DNA of 64,000 bases from Planctomycetaceae bacterium. GTDB lineage: Bacteria > Planctomycetota > Planctomycetia > Planctomycetales > Planctomycetaceae. The stretch lies in NCBI GenBank assembly GCA_002722955.1, contig PBMZ01000178.1, positions 44,943 through 108,942 on the forward strand, read 5' to 3'. Shown one piece after another: positions 9,395 to 17,198 of the stretch. Under the pieces are notes generated by a model. It saw only the letters and a program-made list of their open reading frames with translations, was not told where the DNA came from and ran no database searches. Within the stretch, counting starts at the first letter, position 1. Each line of letters opens with the position of its first letter. A program made the position numbers and the translations under genes.

Positions 9395-10498
9395 GCTACC
9401 TTTTTGGAGTGCGGCGATTCCTCGTCGGAAGAGATGCAGTGCGTTGAGTTGCCCGGACGAGGTGGCGAAGCGTTGCTTGTAGCTCTCGTCACCTTGACCG
9501 AAATCGAAGGTGGGGATTTCTCGGTTGATGCAGTCTTCGATCAAATAGCTCAACAGCACGCTGCCGGGTGCGAATTTCGACCATTCACTGTCGAATGTTG
9601 GCACGTAGTACGAGTAGGACTGCTGCGTCTCAAATCCCATGCAAAGGGCGATGATCTTCTCGCCCAGTGAGAGCCAATGAAGTTGCAGTAAGCCGCTTTC
9701 CGCGAACCGCTCGATCAACTGCTTAACGAAGCGTTGGCCTTTGTCATCGGCAAGAAAACTTTCGTCGCCGCAGTCTGCCCGACGCTGAATATGCAGCTCT
9801 GTGAGCACAGGCAAAACTTCGTACATTTCTTCCTTTGATTCAGCACGCCGGAATTCCAGCGTGCCTTGCCGCTTCAATTGATTTCGTTTGTACCGGGGCG
9901 TTTTCTTCCACGGCCGCGTTTTGATCAATGTTTCGCGGCCACCGGCCAAGGAAAGGTAAGGGGCCACTGTGCGAAAACTCACGAAGGGAGCCCCGGGCAG
10001 GCTCATGTTATTCGTCTGGCAGGACTCGATCGCAGAGAGCATGGCGCCGTTTGAGGGCAAGAGGTCGAAGTAAGCTGTTGACCAAGACTACGGAGCATCG
10101 GCAAAAGCCTTCAAGATCTCGACAGCAACGCTGGCTTTGTCGCTCTCGGTACACAACAAATCCATTGAGTCCGCGCGTGGCATTCCGGCACCGATCAACT
10201 TGCCGTCTTCCAATGCGGCCGGAAAGATGCCAGCAACCTCGTCATTTTGTCGGACAACTGCATGAAAGTGCTGACGGTTTGTTCCATGGGCAGCATGAAC
10301 GGCGGCAATCCAGTCCCACTGCAGACCGATCGGTGCTTGGGCCTGTTGCCACAGCTTATTCCAATTATCACGAATGGCTTGGAACTCGGCGTCGGTGTTG
10401 ATGATGTCGGTGTTGATGATGGCGGGTGTATTAGAGATCGCTTGCATGTTTTTGGGACAACAGATTAGTGCGACGTGTGATATTGTTATGAGACTCAT
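9308..10498 (-). pseudogene. CelD/BcsL-like GNAT acyltransferase interrupted by in-frame TAG
   Basis: Two pieces lie in the same reverse frame: an N-terminal 136 residues (10498 or ATG 10447 to 10091) and a C-terminal part (10087 to 9308). They are separated only by one TAG codon at 10090-10088. Reading through gives about 395 residues, the normal length for the two-lobed GNAT proteins annotated as 'involved in cellulose biosynthesis, CelD/BcsL'. The N-lobe has 'PIGLQWDWIAAVHAAHG'; the C-lobe has 'PRYKRNQLKRQG', 'LSLGEKIIALCMGFE' and 'FDFGQGDESYKQRFA'. The neighbouring deacetylase is also broken, so decay is the simplest reading; a sequencing error or stop suppression remains possible. The last 29 codons overlap the PQQ gene. 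Confidence 0.8.
9403..9420. repeat. 18-bp recurrent sequence, copy 1
   Basis: The 18 bases TTTGGAGTGCGGCGATTC occur identically at 17065-17082. Here they fall nine bases after the PQQ stop codon and inside the 3' coding end of the GNAT pseudogene, so the element may have contributed its last residues. Confidence 0.7.
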
Positions 10499-10501
10499 GA
10501 A

Positions 10502-10557
10502 ACTCGTTTAACGCCAAGCCGGAGGCGCCGGCGCCTCCGGCTTGGCGTTAAACGAGT
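10502..10557. repeat. 56-bp perfect palindrome, GTTTAAC family
   Basis: Arms 10502-10529 and 10530-10557 are exact reverse complements with no loop. Outer tips ACTCGTTTAAC / GTTAAACGAGT match those at 8009-8078. It lies between the broken GNAT (start 10498) and the broken deacetylase (stop 10573). Confidence 0.92.
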
Positions 10558-10572
10558 GAATTCTTCCTTTGC

Positions 10573-11191
10573 TCAAAACCAACGTTTGATGCGTTGCTTC
10601 AGTCGAAACGGAATGCCGGCCCAACTTGTTTGAGACCTTAATGTTCTTGCCAAATCAGTCATGTAGCTCACGGGCACTCGATGAATCTCAAATGGTTTTT
10701 GTCGGTGGTGTCCGAGTCCTTCGATCGTTGTCACCGATGCTTGGATTCCCTGTTCGGACAGGAGTTTGATCGCTCGGTCATCGAAGTCTTGTGGTTGGCC
10801 GTTGGGGTACGCAAACACGGGACACAAGTCCGATAGTTCGTCGCGCAGGGTTTGGCAGGATTGTTGGATTTCGAAGGCGAGCGACTTGTCGTCTAGCCGG
10901 CAACTTGAGCCGCGCAAGCACTGGAAAGGCGCCCCTGTAGACGATTCGGAACCCATCGTCGAAAGTAATCACGGCCGAATTCGGTGCGAGTCTCTTTTGT
11001 TGATACTGGTCAAGAAACTCGCGCATCGAGATGACGTTGAATTGAGACGCCAAGAACTCCATGTGCTCTGCGAACACTGAAATGGGAACTTGAGTTCAAT
11101 GAGACCAACCGCAATCATCAGCACAGACTCCGTGATACATCGGTATCGGCGTGCCAATTTGAAACGAGGGTTTTCCAAAACGAATGCTCAC
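10573..11191 (-). pseudogene. Polysaccharide deacetylase remnant (nonsense codon plus internal deletion/frameshift)
   Basis: From GTG 11191 the reading frame gives 'GTPIPMYHGVCADDCGWSH', then TGA at 11098-11096, then continues in frame 'TQVPISVFAEHMEFLASQFNVIS ... AVITFDDGF ... AFPVLARLKLPA'. MYHGV and TFDDG are the N-terminal and metal-site motifs of NodB-type polysaccharide deacetylases. Near 10890 the frame changes to 'LDDKSLAFEIQQSCQTL ... VFAYPNGQP', the C-terminal half of the family. The section between, which should carry the H-x3-H metal motif, is missing. Nonsense codon, deletion and frameshift together leave no plausible active enzyme. It lies 29 bases downstream of the intact GNAT gene. 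Confidence 0.85.
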
Positions 11192-11220
11192 GTCAGTTCG
11201 CCGTCCAATCGTCAATCAGG

Positions 11221-12366
11221 TTAAGCGGACTCCGCCGCCTTCGTGTAAGCCTTCGCCGTAGCTGGCGGCAATTCATCCGAACGCATGCCAAGATCAAGCG
11301 AGCGTTCCCCTTCAACGACCGAGAGGTGTGCGTCGCCACGTTGGAGAGTCTCGAGAATCTCTGGATTCCTTGAATGGGCCAGGAACTGCGATGTCGACTG
11401 GTGAATCAAGCCTCGGTGCGAGGCAAACTCGGGCACGTTCAACGAATCAACGCGGCCCGTGATTGCCGCCAGACCTTGGCTCTTCGCGTCGGCAAGCAAT
11501 TGTCCTAACACATCGCTGGCGGATTCGGGCTTGGCGATGAATTGAAAAACTTGACCGATACCACTCTTCGCCACTTCGTAGATGTACCAACCGACGACCT
11601 CGCCATTGTCATCAACGACCGCGTTGCGACGCATTTCGTTTTCGCTAAGACAACTGGTCCTTTGCCAAATCCAATCGATGTTTTCCGAGTTGTAGACGGG
11701 CCGCAGTGTTCGGTCGCTGGTGAATGCATTGAAGCGATCCAGAACGATTTCGGGCGTCAACGGAATCGCGCTCAATGGCGAGTCGTTCACGTCGAAAGGC
11801 CAACGATTCAAAAGCCCCGTCAAACGATCCAATCGCGACGAGAGTGAACGCGTCAGCGGATGGCTCCAGCCAAGTTTCGGCAGCCGCGCCGCGAAAGCAG
11901 CGATCGTGGCGATCGGTTGCAGCGGCCTAAACCAGGTGATTTCGAAAGCAGGAATTCGATGGGCACCCAGTGCCATCATGAAGCGCGCCGTGTCGCCATC
12001 GGATTCGTCGGCGATAGTCAGATCTTGCGAGCCCTTTAGTGCCTTATGCATCAACTGAACAGCAACCATCTTCCCACGATCGCGCCGAGCAACGCAAAAC
12101 TGCGTTGTTACGGCCATGGTGATTTGTTGTTGCTTGAAGCTCAGCGGGCGAGGCATCAGGCCGACGAGCCCGTTGACTCTTCCCGACGCATCAGAAACGA
12201 GCGGCTTAATTGGCGAGTCGCACCAGGGATGCTCGAGAAACAGCCGCGGAAACAACTGGTCGTATTGTTCGACCAATTGGCTCCAGCCCTTCGGTGGCAA
12301 GCCCCACACGTCAACGTGTAGACCTTTCAGCTTTGGACAATCATCGATTTCGAGAGTGCGGATCAT
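11221..12366 (-). CDS. GNAT family N-acetyltransferase
   Basis: The 381-residue protein has two GNAT-like lobes. Residues 1-125 hold 'SDASGRVNGLVGLMPRPL' and 'CVARRDRGKMVAVQLMHKAL', the latter resembling the acetyl-CoA-binding R/Q-x-x-G-x-G/A turn. Residues 210-340 hold 'AVVDDNGEVVGWYIYEVAKSG' with a second strand-helix unit. There is no signal peptide, so it is cytoplasmic. It is first of a minus-strand run followed by the deacetylase and CelD-like GNAT remnants, which suggests a former sugar or exopolysaccharide modification operon of which only this gene is intact. Substrate unknown. Confidence 0.72.
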   Translation of the reverse strand: MIRTLEIDDCPKLKGLHVDVWGLPPKGWSQLVEQYDQLFPRLFLEHPWCDSPIKPLVSDASGRVNGLVGLMPRPLSFKQQQITMAVTTQFCVARRDRGKMVAVQLMHKALKGSQDLTIADESDGDTARFMMALGAHRIPAFEITWFRPLQPIATIAAFAARLPKLGWSHPLTRSLSSRLDRLTGLLNRWPFDVNDSPLSAIPLTPEIVLDRFNAFTSDRTLRPVYNSENIDWIWQRTSCLSENEMRRNAVVDDNGEVVGWYIYEVAKSGIGQVFQFIAKPESASDVLGQLLADAKSQGLAAITGRVDSLNVPEFASHRGLIHQSTSQFLAHSRNPEILETLQRGDAHLSVVEGERSLDLGMRSDELPPATAKAYTKAAESA

Positions 12367-12603
12367 CAGTTCTCAGCCCTTGTGTCGCTTCCCACAAACA
12401 TAGGTTACGAGAGCTGTTGGGCCCGCAGAATCGGGCCTGATCGACTGATTTCGCATCAGCCAGCAATCTTCTCGAAGAGCCGTTGATCGCACAATCGCGT
12501 CAATCGATAGGACCCGCACTCAACCGACAGTTGAAAACGACGCAGCGTCGCTTAACAATGGCCGACACCCCGAATCCCTCGCCCCAAGAATTCTCGAACT
12601 GCC

Positions 12604-13212
12604 ATGGCCAAGCTTTACTTTTATTACTCGTCCATGAACGCCGGCAAATCGACGACGCTGCTGCAGTCCGAATACAACTATCGCGAACGGGGCATGCACA
12701 CGATGATCTTGACCCCTCAATTGGATACGCGCTACGGCGAGGGTTCCGTGACTTCGCGGATCGGTTTGTCTCAAGATGCTTACGCTTTCAATCAATCCGA
12801 GAACTTGTTCGAGGTCGTCAAAGCGACCATCAAAAAACAACCACTCCACTGTATCCTGGTCGACGAAGCTCAGTTCTTGACTCGCAAACAAGTCTTCGAA
12901 TTGGGAGAAGTTGCTGATCGATTGGATGTGCCCGTCCTGTGTTATGGGCTGCGGACAGATTTCCAAGGCAACTTGTTCGAGGGCAGCCAACACTTGCTGG
13001 CATGGTCTGACAACTTGGTCGAGATCAAAACGATTTGCCACTGTGGCAAGAAAGCGACCATGGTCTTGCGGCTGGATGGCGCAGGCCGCGTGATCAAACA
13101 GGGCGAGCAAATCAAGATCGGCGGCAACGACCAGTACGTAGCCGTCTGCCGCAAGCACTTCAAAGAGCGCCAAACACAACGGCAAGCTGACGAGTTACCG
13201 TTCCCGGAATAG
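12604..13212 (+). CDS. tdk: Thymidine kinase, type II
   Basis: The 202-residue product phosphorylates thymidine to dTMP with ATP in the salvage pathway. The nucleotide-binding loop SMNAGKST spans residues 10-17, the catalytic Glu is in 'LVDEAQFL' (E88), and the structural zinc ligands are C145, C147, C182 and H185 (ICHCGKKA and VCRKHF). Length fits the family. The sequence resembles the enterobacterial enzyme closely (for example '[12 protein letters not shown]' and 'GSQ-LLAWSD-LVE-KTIC-CG-KA'), which may indicate transfer. It is a single gene, 205 bases upstream of lepA. Confidence 0.95.
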   Translation: MAKLYFYYSSMNAGKSTTLLQSEYNYRERGMHTMILTPQLDTRYGEGSVTSRIGLSQDAYAFNQSENLFEVVKATIKKQPLHCILVDEAQFLTRKQVFELGEVADRLDVPVLCYGLRTDFQGNLFEGSQHLLAWSDNLVEIKTICHCGKKATMVLRLDGAGRVIKQGEQIKIGGNDQYVAVCRKHFKERQTQRQADELPFPE

Positions 13213-13417
13213 CTGCGGCTACTTCGTCTTCGGCCCAACGGGCCTGTGAGCGCGCCGCAACTACTGATCGGAAATCACGTCTGGGCCCAGCTTTCAGACA
13301 TCTCCTCCAAACTTTGCCCAGTTCCGCTACAATTCTTCGTTCAATTCTTTCCCCAAAACCTTCCGTCTGCCCAGACACAGATGCCCGCCTGTTAGTCCGC
13401 TTTCAGTTAGCCAACTC

Positions 13418-15220
13418 ATGGATACCAAGTTCATCCGGAATTTCTCGATTGTCGCTCATATCGATCATGGGAAAAGTACGCTTGCCGACCAACTGCTGTT
13501 GAAGTCGGGAGCAATCACCGAGCGTGAGTTTAAGGAACAAATCCTCGACGATCTCGAAATCGAACGCGACCGTGGCATTACCGTCAAAGCGCGCACCGTT
13601 GCCATTCGGCATGAATACAAGGGGAACGAGTACGAACTGAACTTGATCGATACTCCAGGCCATGTCGACTTCCACTACGAGGTATCGCGCAGCTTGGCAG
13701 CATGTGAGGGAGCGTTGTTATTGGTCGACGCGTTCCAAGGCGTGCAAGCTCAAACGGTGGCCAACGCTTACGCGGCAATCGAAAGCGATCTGGAAATCAT
13801 CCCCGTCGTCAACAAGATTGATTTGCCCGTCACTCGTGTCGACGAGGTCTTGGAAGAGACGGAAACGATTCTTGGATTGGATTCGACCGACGCACTTCGC
13901 ACAAGCGCGAAGAAAGGCATCGGCATCGAGGAAATCTTCGAGGCGATTATCGAGCGTATTCCCGCTCCTGCTGGCGAAAAGAAAGCGCCGCTGCGAGCAC
14001 TTGTCTTCGACAGCAAATTCGATTCATACCGCGGCGTCATGACTTACGTCCGCGTTGTCGAAGGCGAAATCAAGAAGGGGCAAAAGGTCCGATTCATCAA
14101 AGCCGAGGCGACTCACGAGGTGATCGAGATCGGGCAGTTCACGCCCGAGATGACTCCCTGCAATTCGCTTGGTCCGGGTCAGGTCGGCTACATCTTGACG
14201 GGCATTAAGGAGCTAGGTCAAGTCCACGTTGGCGACACCGTGGCCGATCCCTCGAACTTGCCCGACGAATCGTTGCCAGGCTACCAAACACCTCAGCAGA
14301 TGGTGTTCTGCGGGATGTATCCCATCGACGCCACGGATTTCGAAAAGCTGCGGGAAGAGCTGCAAAAGATGAGCTTGAATGATTCGAGCTTCAGTTTTAT
14401 TCCCGAGACTAGCGATGCGTTGGGCTTTGGTTTTCGCTGCGGCTTCCTCGGCCTGCTGCATATGGAGATCATCCAACAGCGACTCGAGCGAGAAAACGGA
14501 ATCGACCTGATCCAAACGGCACCCAACGTGACGTACGAGATTCTGCGCCGCAACGGAGAAGCTCAGATCATCGACAATCCACAAGACGTTCCGGACGCCG
14601 GCGAAATCGAAGAGTTCCGCGAACCACTCGCACGGGTTCAGTTCATTTTGCCCGCGGACAACATCGGCACGATCATGCAATTGTGTGCCGAGCGACGCGG
14701 CGTCTACCGCAGCACCGAGTACTTGGGCACACAGCGGGCTCAGTTGATTTACGAACTGCCGTTGTCGGAAATCATCTACGACATGTACGACAAGCTAAAA
14801 AGTGCCACGCGCGGATACGGCACGATGGATTACGACATCATCGGCTATCAGGCGGCGGACTTGGTCAAAATGGACATCCTTGTCAAAGGCAACCGAGTCG
14901 ACGCACTCTCGACAATCGTCCACCGTGACAACGCCGAACGTCGCGGCCGCGCATTGGTCAAACGCCTGAAGAAAGAGATCAGCAAACATCAGTTCGAGAT
15001 CGCCTTGCAAGCCGCCATCGGTGCCCGAGTGATAGCTCGCGAAACAATCTCAGCCTACCGCAAGAACGTGACCGCCAAATGCTACGGCGGCGACATCTCA
15101 CGAAAGCGCAAACTCTGGGCCAAGCAGCGCGAAGGCAAGAAGCGCATGAAACAATTCGGAGAAGTCGAAATCCCCCAAAAAGCGTTCTTGTCCGTGCTTG
15201 AGGCCACGAAAGAAGAGTAA
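13418..15220 (+). CDS. lepA: Elongation factor 4 (LepA) GTPase
   Basis: The 600-residue product matches LepA/EF4 in length and order: G1 AHIDHGKST (13-21), G3 DTPGH (78-82), G4 NKID (132-135), then EF-Tu-like domain 2, EF-G-like domains III and V, and the LepA-specific C-terminal domain ('AKCYGGDISRKRKLWAKQRE', 'GKKRMKQFGEVEIPQKAF'). It is a ribosome-associated translational GTPase thought to remodel stalled or mistranslocated ribosomes and to help 30S biogenesis. ATG 13418 is preferred because it begins the conserved 'xIRNFSIVAHIDHG' block. No key residue is missing. Confidence 0.97.
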   Translation: MDTKFIRNFSIVAHIDHGKSTLADQLLLKSGAITEREFKEQILDDLEIERDRGITVKARTVAIRHEYKGNEYELNLIDTPGHVDFHYEVSRSLAACEGALLLVDAFQGVQAQTVANAYAAIESDLEIIPVVNKIDLPVTRVDEVLEETETILGLDSTDALRTSAKKGIGIEEIFEAIIERIPAPAGEKKAPLRALVFDSKFDSYRGVMTYVRVVEGEIKKGQKVRFIKAEATHEVIEIGQFTPEMTPCNSLGPGQVGYILTGIKELGQVHVGDTVADPSNLPDESLPGYQTPQQMVFCGMYPIDATDFEKLREELQKMSLNDSSFSFIPETSDALGFGFRCGFLGLLHMEIIQQRLERENGIDLIQTAPNVTYEILRRNGEAQIIDNPQDVPDAGEIEEFREPLARVQFILPADNIGTIMQLCAERRGVYRSTEYLGTQRAQLIYELPLSEIIYDMYDKLKSATRGYGTMDYDIIGYQAADLVKMDILVKGNRVDALSTIVHRDNAERRGRALVKRLKKEISKHQFEIALQAAIGARVIARETISAYRKNVTAKCYGGDISRKRKLWAKQREGKKRMKQFGEVEIPQKAFLSVLEATKEE

Positions 15221-15273
15221 GTTAGTCGAAGATTCAGCTAGGGGTTAAATCTGGATGTTCATTATCATCGAGA

Positions 15274-15341
15274 ATTCATGGTCGTCCTGAATTCGTGGGG
15301 CCAAATCTTCCGAACCCCACGAATTCAGGGCGACCACGAAT
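15274..15341. repeat. 27-bp inverted repeat after lepA
   Basis: Arms 15274-15300 and 15315-15341 pair at 25 of 27 positions (the two exceptions are G-T wobbles in RNA) around a 14-base loop. It lies between the converging lepA and zinc-ribbon genes and could terminate both. A GGGTTAAACGAC tip-like sequence occurs further on at 15427-15438. Confidence 0.85.
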
Positions 15342-15459
15342 TTCACTCTGTGAAAACTCGCGTTTGCCACAAGTTGATATGAACGTGACGCTTAACTGAG
15401 ATATAGATCATGTTCATGAATAATCCGGGTTAAACGACGATCCAGTTCGATCAATTCAA

Positions 15460-16539
15460 TCACTTGTTTGCTACCAACGCTGCGATGACTCCAACGACGG
15501 CCAGACCTGCGATCACTGCCAGTGTGATCTTGATCCAACTGTAAGGACGCTCTCCTTGGACTTCTCCCGTGCGGGCGTTGATCAGGAAGCGGTAGACCTG
15601 CTCTTGATAGCGGTAGGCACTAATCCACACCGGCAGCAAGATATGCTTGAAGGTCACGTTGTCATATTGGGACTTGACGCTGCTGATGCGTTGCTCGTCG
15701 CCGCCGATGTCGTATCGGACGCTGCGGCGGATGTCGTCGTCCATGATGTCTTGGGCTTTGTGGAATCCCGGGCCCAGTCCCAGTTGATAGCTCTCGGTGC
15801 GGAAACCTGCGAGGTACTCGTCGCCGTAAGGAACGAGATTCTCAAGGTCCCACGGTTCCAATGCCTCGATGTACTTGGTCGGCAAGCTATCACTGGCCAA
15901 CACCAAAACATCATCAAACGTGTTCCACACGACGCCTCGACATGGGTACCAGCGCGTCTTTCGAACCTGCCGTGTTTTCGTGACCGTTTGGCCATTCTCT
16001 TGGGTCGTGTACGTCTCCGTGACGTAGTAATGTTCGCCTCGCTGACCGGTGTAGTAGCTGGTCGTGTCTGAATCGTATGTCCAATACGGGACATACATTC
16101 CATTCAGGCCTTGATGGTTCTTGGTGTACTCCTTCAGTTTGTTAGGAGCGAACCAGAGGCTTTGAATCCAGTCGACGAAGGATTTTGTCGCTTCGTCGCG
16201 TGTCACCGCGAAAGGTAGCAGCGACTTGGGTTTGATCTGTTTGTTCGAGCCACCCTTAGCAACCATCGGCGACCCGCAGAAAGGGCAGTCGTCCGAGGTG
16301 ATGTTGGGATCCATGGATGACTCGGCCCCGCATCCCTCGCAACGAGCCACGACTTGCTCGGTGACTTCTTCGCTTTCCTCCATTTCGGCCAAGAATTTGT
16401 CGAAGTCCAATTCACGGATGTCCTCTTCGGATTGAGGAATGGCGTTTTCGTGTCCGCAATAAGGACACTTTTGAGCTTGCGCGCCGGGTGAGAATTCCAA
16501 GTCGGCGCCACATTGTTGGCAAGGGAATTGTTGAGCCAT
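15460..16539 (-). CDS. Double zinc-ribbon protein with C-terminal membrane anchor
   Basis: The 359-residue protein begins with two zinc ribbons: C7/C10/C25/C28 (CQQC, CPYC) and C67/C70/C85/C88 (CEGC, CPFC). A large soluble region follows with a Tyr-rich stretch ('YVPYWTYDSDTTSYYTGQRGEHYYV') and the conserved 'PVWISAYRYQEQVYRFLINARTGEVQGERPYSW'. One C-terminal transmembrane helix covers residues about 338-357. This layout matches bacterial proteins annotated as TFIIB-type zinc ribbon or primosomal-N'-like, found in many phyla and lacking a defined role; the helicase name is misleading because there is no ATPase. It is convergent with lepA. Confidence 0.8.
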   Translation of the reverse strand: MAQQFPCQQCGADLEFSPGAQAQKCPYCGHENAIPQSEEDIRELDFDKFLAEMEESEEVTEQVVARCEGCGAESSMDPNITSDDCPFCGSPMVAKGGSNKQIKPKSLLPFAVTRDEATKSFVDWIQSLWFAPNKLKEYTKNHQGLNGMYVPYWTYDSDTTSYYTGQRGEHYYVTETYTTQENGQTVTKTRQVRKTRWYPCRGVVWNTFDDVLVLASDSLPTKYIEALEPWDLENLVPYGDEYLAGFRTESYQLGLGPGFHKAQDIMDDDIRRSVRYDIGGDEQRISSVKSQYDNVTFKHILLPVWISAYRYQEQVYRFLINARTGEVQGERPYSWIKITLAVIAGLAVVGVIAALVANK

Positions 16540-16731
16540 GCAATCATCTGTTGCAAATCAAGAGAACCGTTGGTGAACGAACTGAGTCTATCGTAGCGAA
16601 GCCAGTTGAGGATGCTACCGAATGCTTCAGAATTGGGCCCTTGTTGGCCCATTGAATACCCAGGCGATCAACCAGTATACTCGGGCGATTACTTATCACT
16701 TCAAACCCATCATTCGATGGAGGAATGCATT

Positions 16732-17055
16732 ATGCCGCTTTACGAGGTCGAAACGAACGCACACATCATGATTGGCTGGGCCGACTCATCCGAGCAAGCA
16801 GAGGCCGAAGCCAAGGAACATTACCCGGAAGAAGACGTCGTCCGCATCACCAAACGACCGCGAGACATCTGGGTAATCTCGAAACGCTTGCTCGGAATCG
16901 AAGGAGCCACCGAACCTTGTGACGTGGCACGCGACTGCCTGGCGAAGGCCAAGGGTGATAAAATTCACGCGATTCGACTCTACATGCAAAACACGGGTGT
17001 CGACCTTCACGAAGCTCAAAAAGCCATTGAGACCAACATGTCGCTGGGTTGGTAA
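16732..17055 (+). CDS. Small protein with ribosomal L7/L12 C-terminal-like tail
   Basis: ATG 16732 is chosen because GGAGGA (16719-16724) lies seven bases upstream; this gives 107 residues. Residues 1-50 are acidic and begin 'MPLYEVETNAHIMIGWADS'. Residues 73-104 ('KGDKIHAIRLYMQNTGVDLHEAQKAIETN') follow the bL12 C-terminal pattern K-I-x-A-I-(K/R)-x-x-(R/x)-x-x-T-G-x-x-L-x-E-A-K. In bL12 this fold recruits translation factors. Stand-alone proteins with such a tail are known in bacteria but uncharacterised. It is cytoplasmic and monocistronic by position. Similarity judged by eye. Confidence 0.7.
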   Translation: MPLYEVETNAHIMIGWADSSEQAEAEAKEHYPEEDVVRITKRPRDIWVISKRLLGIEGATEPCDVARDCLAKAKGDKIHAIRLYMQNTGVDLHEAQKAIETNMSLGW

Positions 17056-17064
17056 CTTTTTATC

Positions 17065-17090
17065 TTTGGAGTGCGGCGATTCATCGCCGC
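17065..17090. repeat. 18-bp recurrent sequence, copy 2, with hairpin
   Basis: Bases 17065-17082 repeat 9403-9420 exactly. They run into an 8-bp stem (17073-17080 with 17083-17090) ten bases after the L7/L12-like gene, giving a plausible 3'-end hairpin. Confidence 0.7.
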
Positions 17091-17170
17091 TTTCGTATGT
17101 GGCGAAGCCACCTTCTTTCATCGACGATGCCGTGATCAAAGTGGCTGCGCCACAAAAGTGAGCAGAAGAA

Positions 17171-17198
17171 GGCTCATCACTCGGAGAGTGATGGCTAC
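17171..17198. repeat. 28-bp gene-end element, copy 1
   Basis: This 28-mer (GGCTCATCACTCGG...GTGATGGCTAC) is identical to 59013-59040 and matches 34023-34050 in reverse orientation at 26 of 28 positions. The centre ATCACTC...GAGTGAT forms a hairpin. It overlaps the last bases of the PQQ gene that stops at 17195. Confidence 0.88.

Noticed and set aside
9308..11191. Recoded stops (pyrrolysine at TAG, selenocysteine at TGA) in the GNAT and deacetylase genes
   Set aside because: No insertion-element-like hairpin or tRNA gene was seen, neither codon falls at a catalytic position, and the deacetylase has further damage that decay explains better.
12483..12917. Forward frame overlapping the tdk start
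   Set aside because: It is an out-of-frame shadow of tdk with no coding character before 12604.
15460..16539. Primosomal helicase PriA-like protein
   Set aside because: Only the zinc ribbons are shared; there is no helicase motif and a membrane anchor is present.
17171..17198. CRISPR repeat
   Set aside because: The 28-bp copies are single, tens of kilobases apart, without spacers or cas genes.
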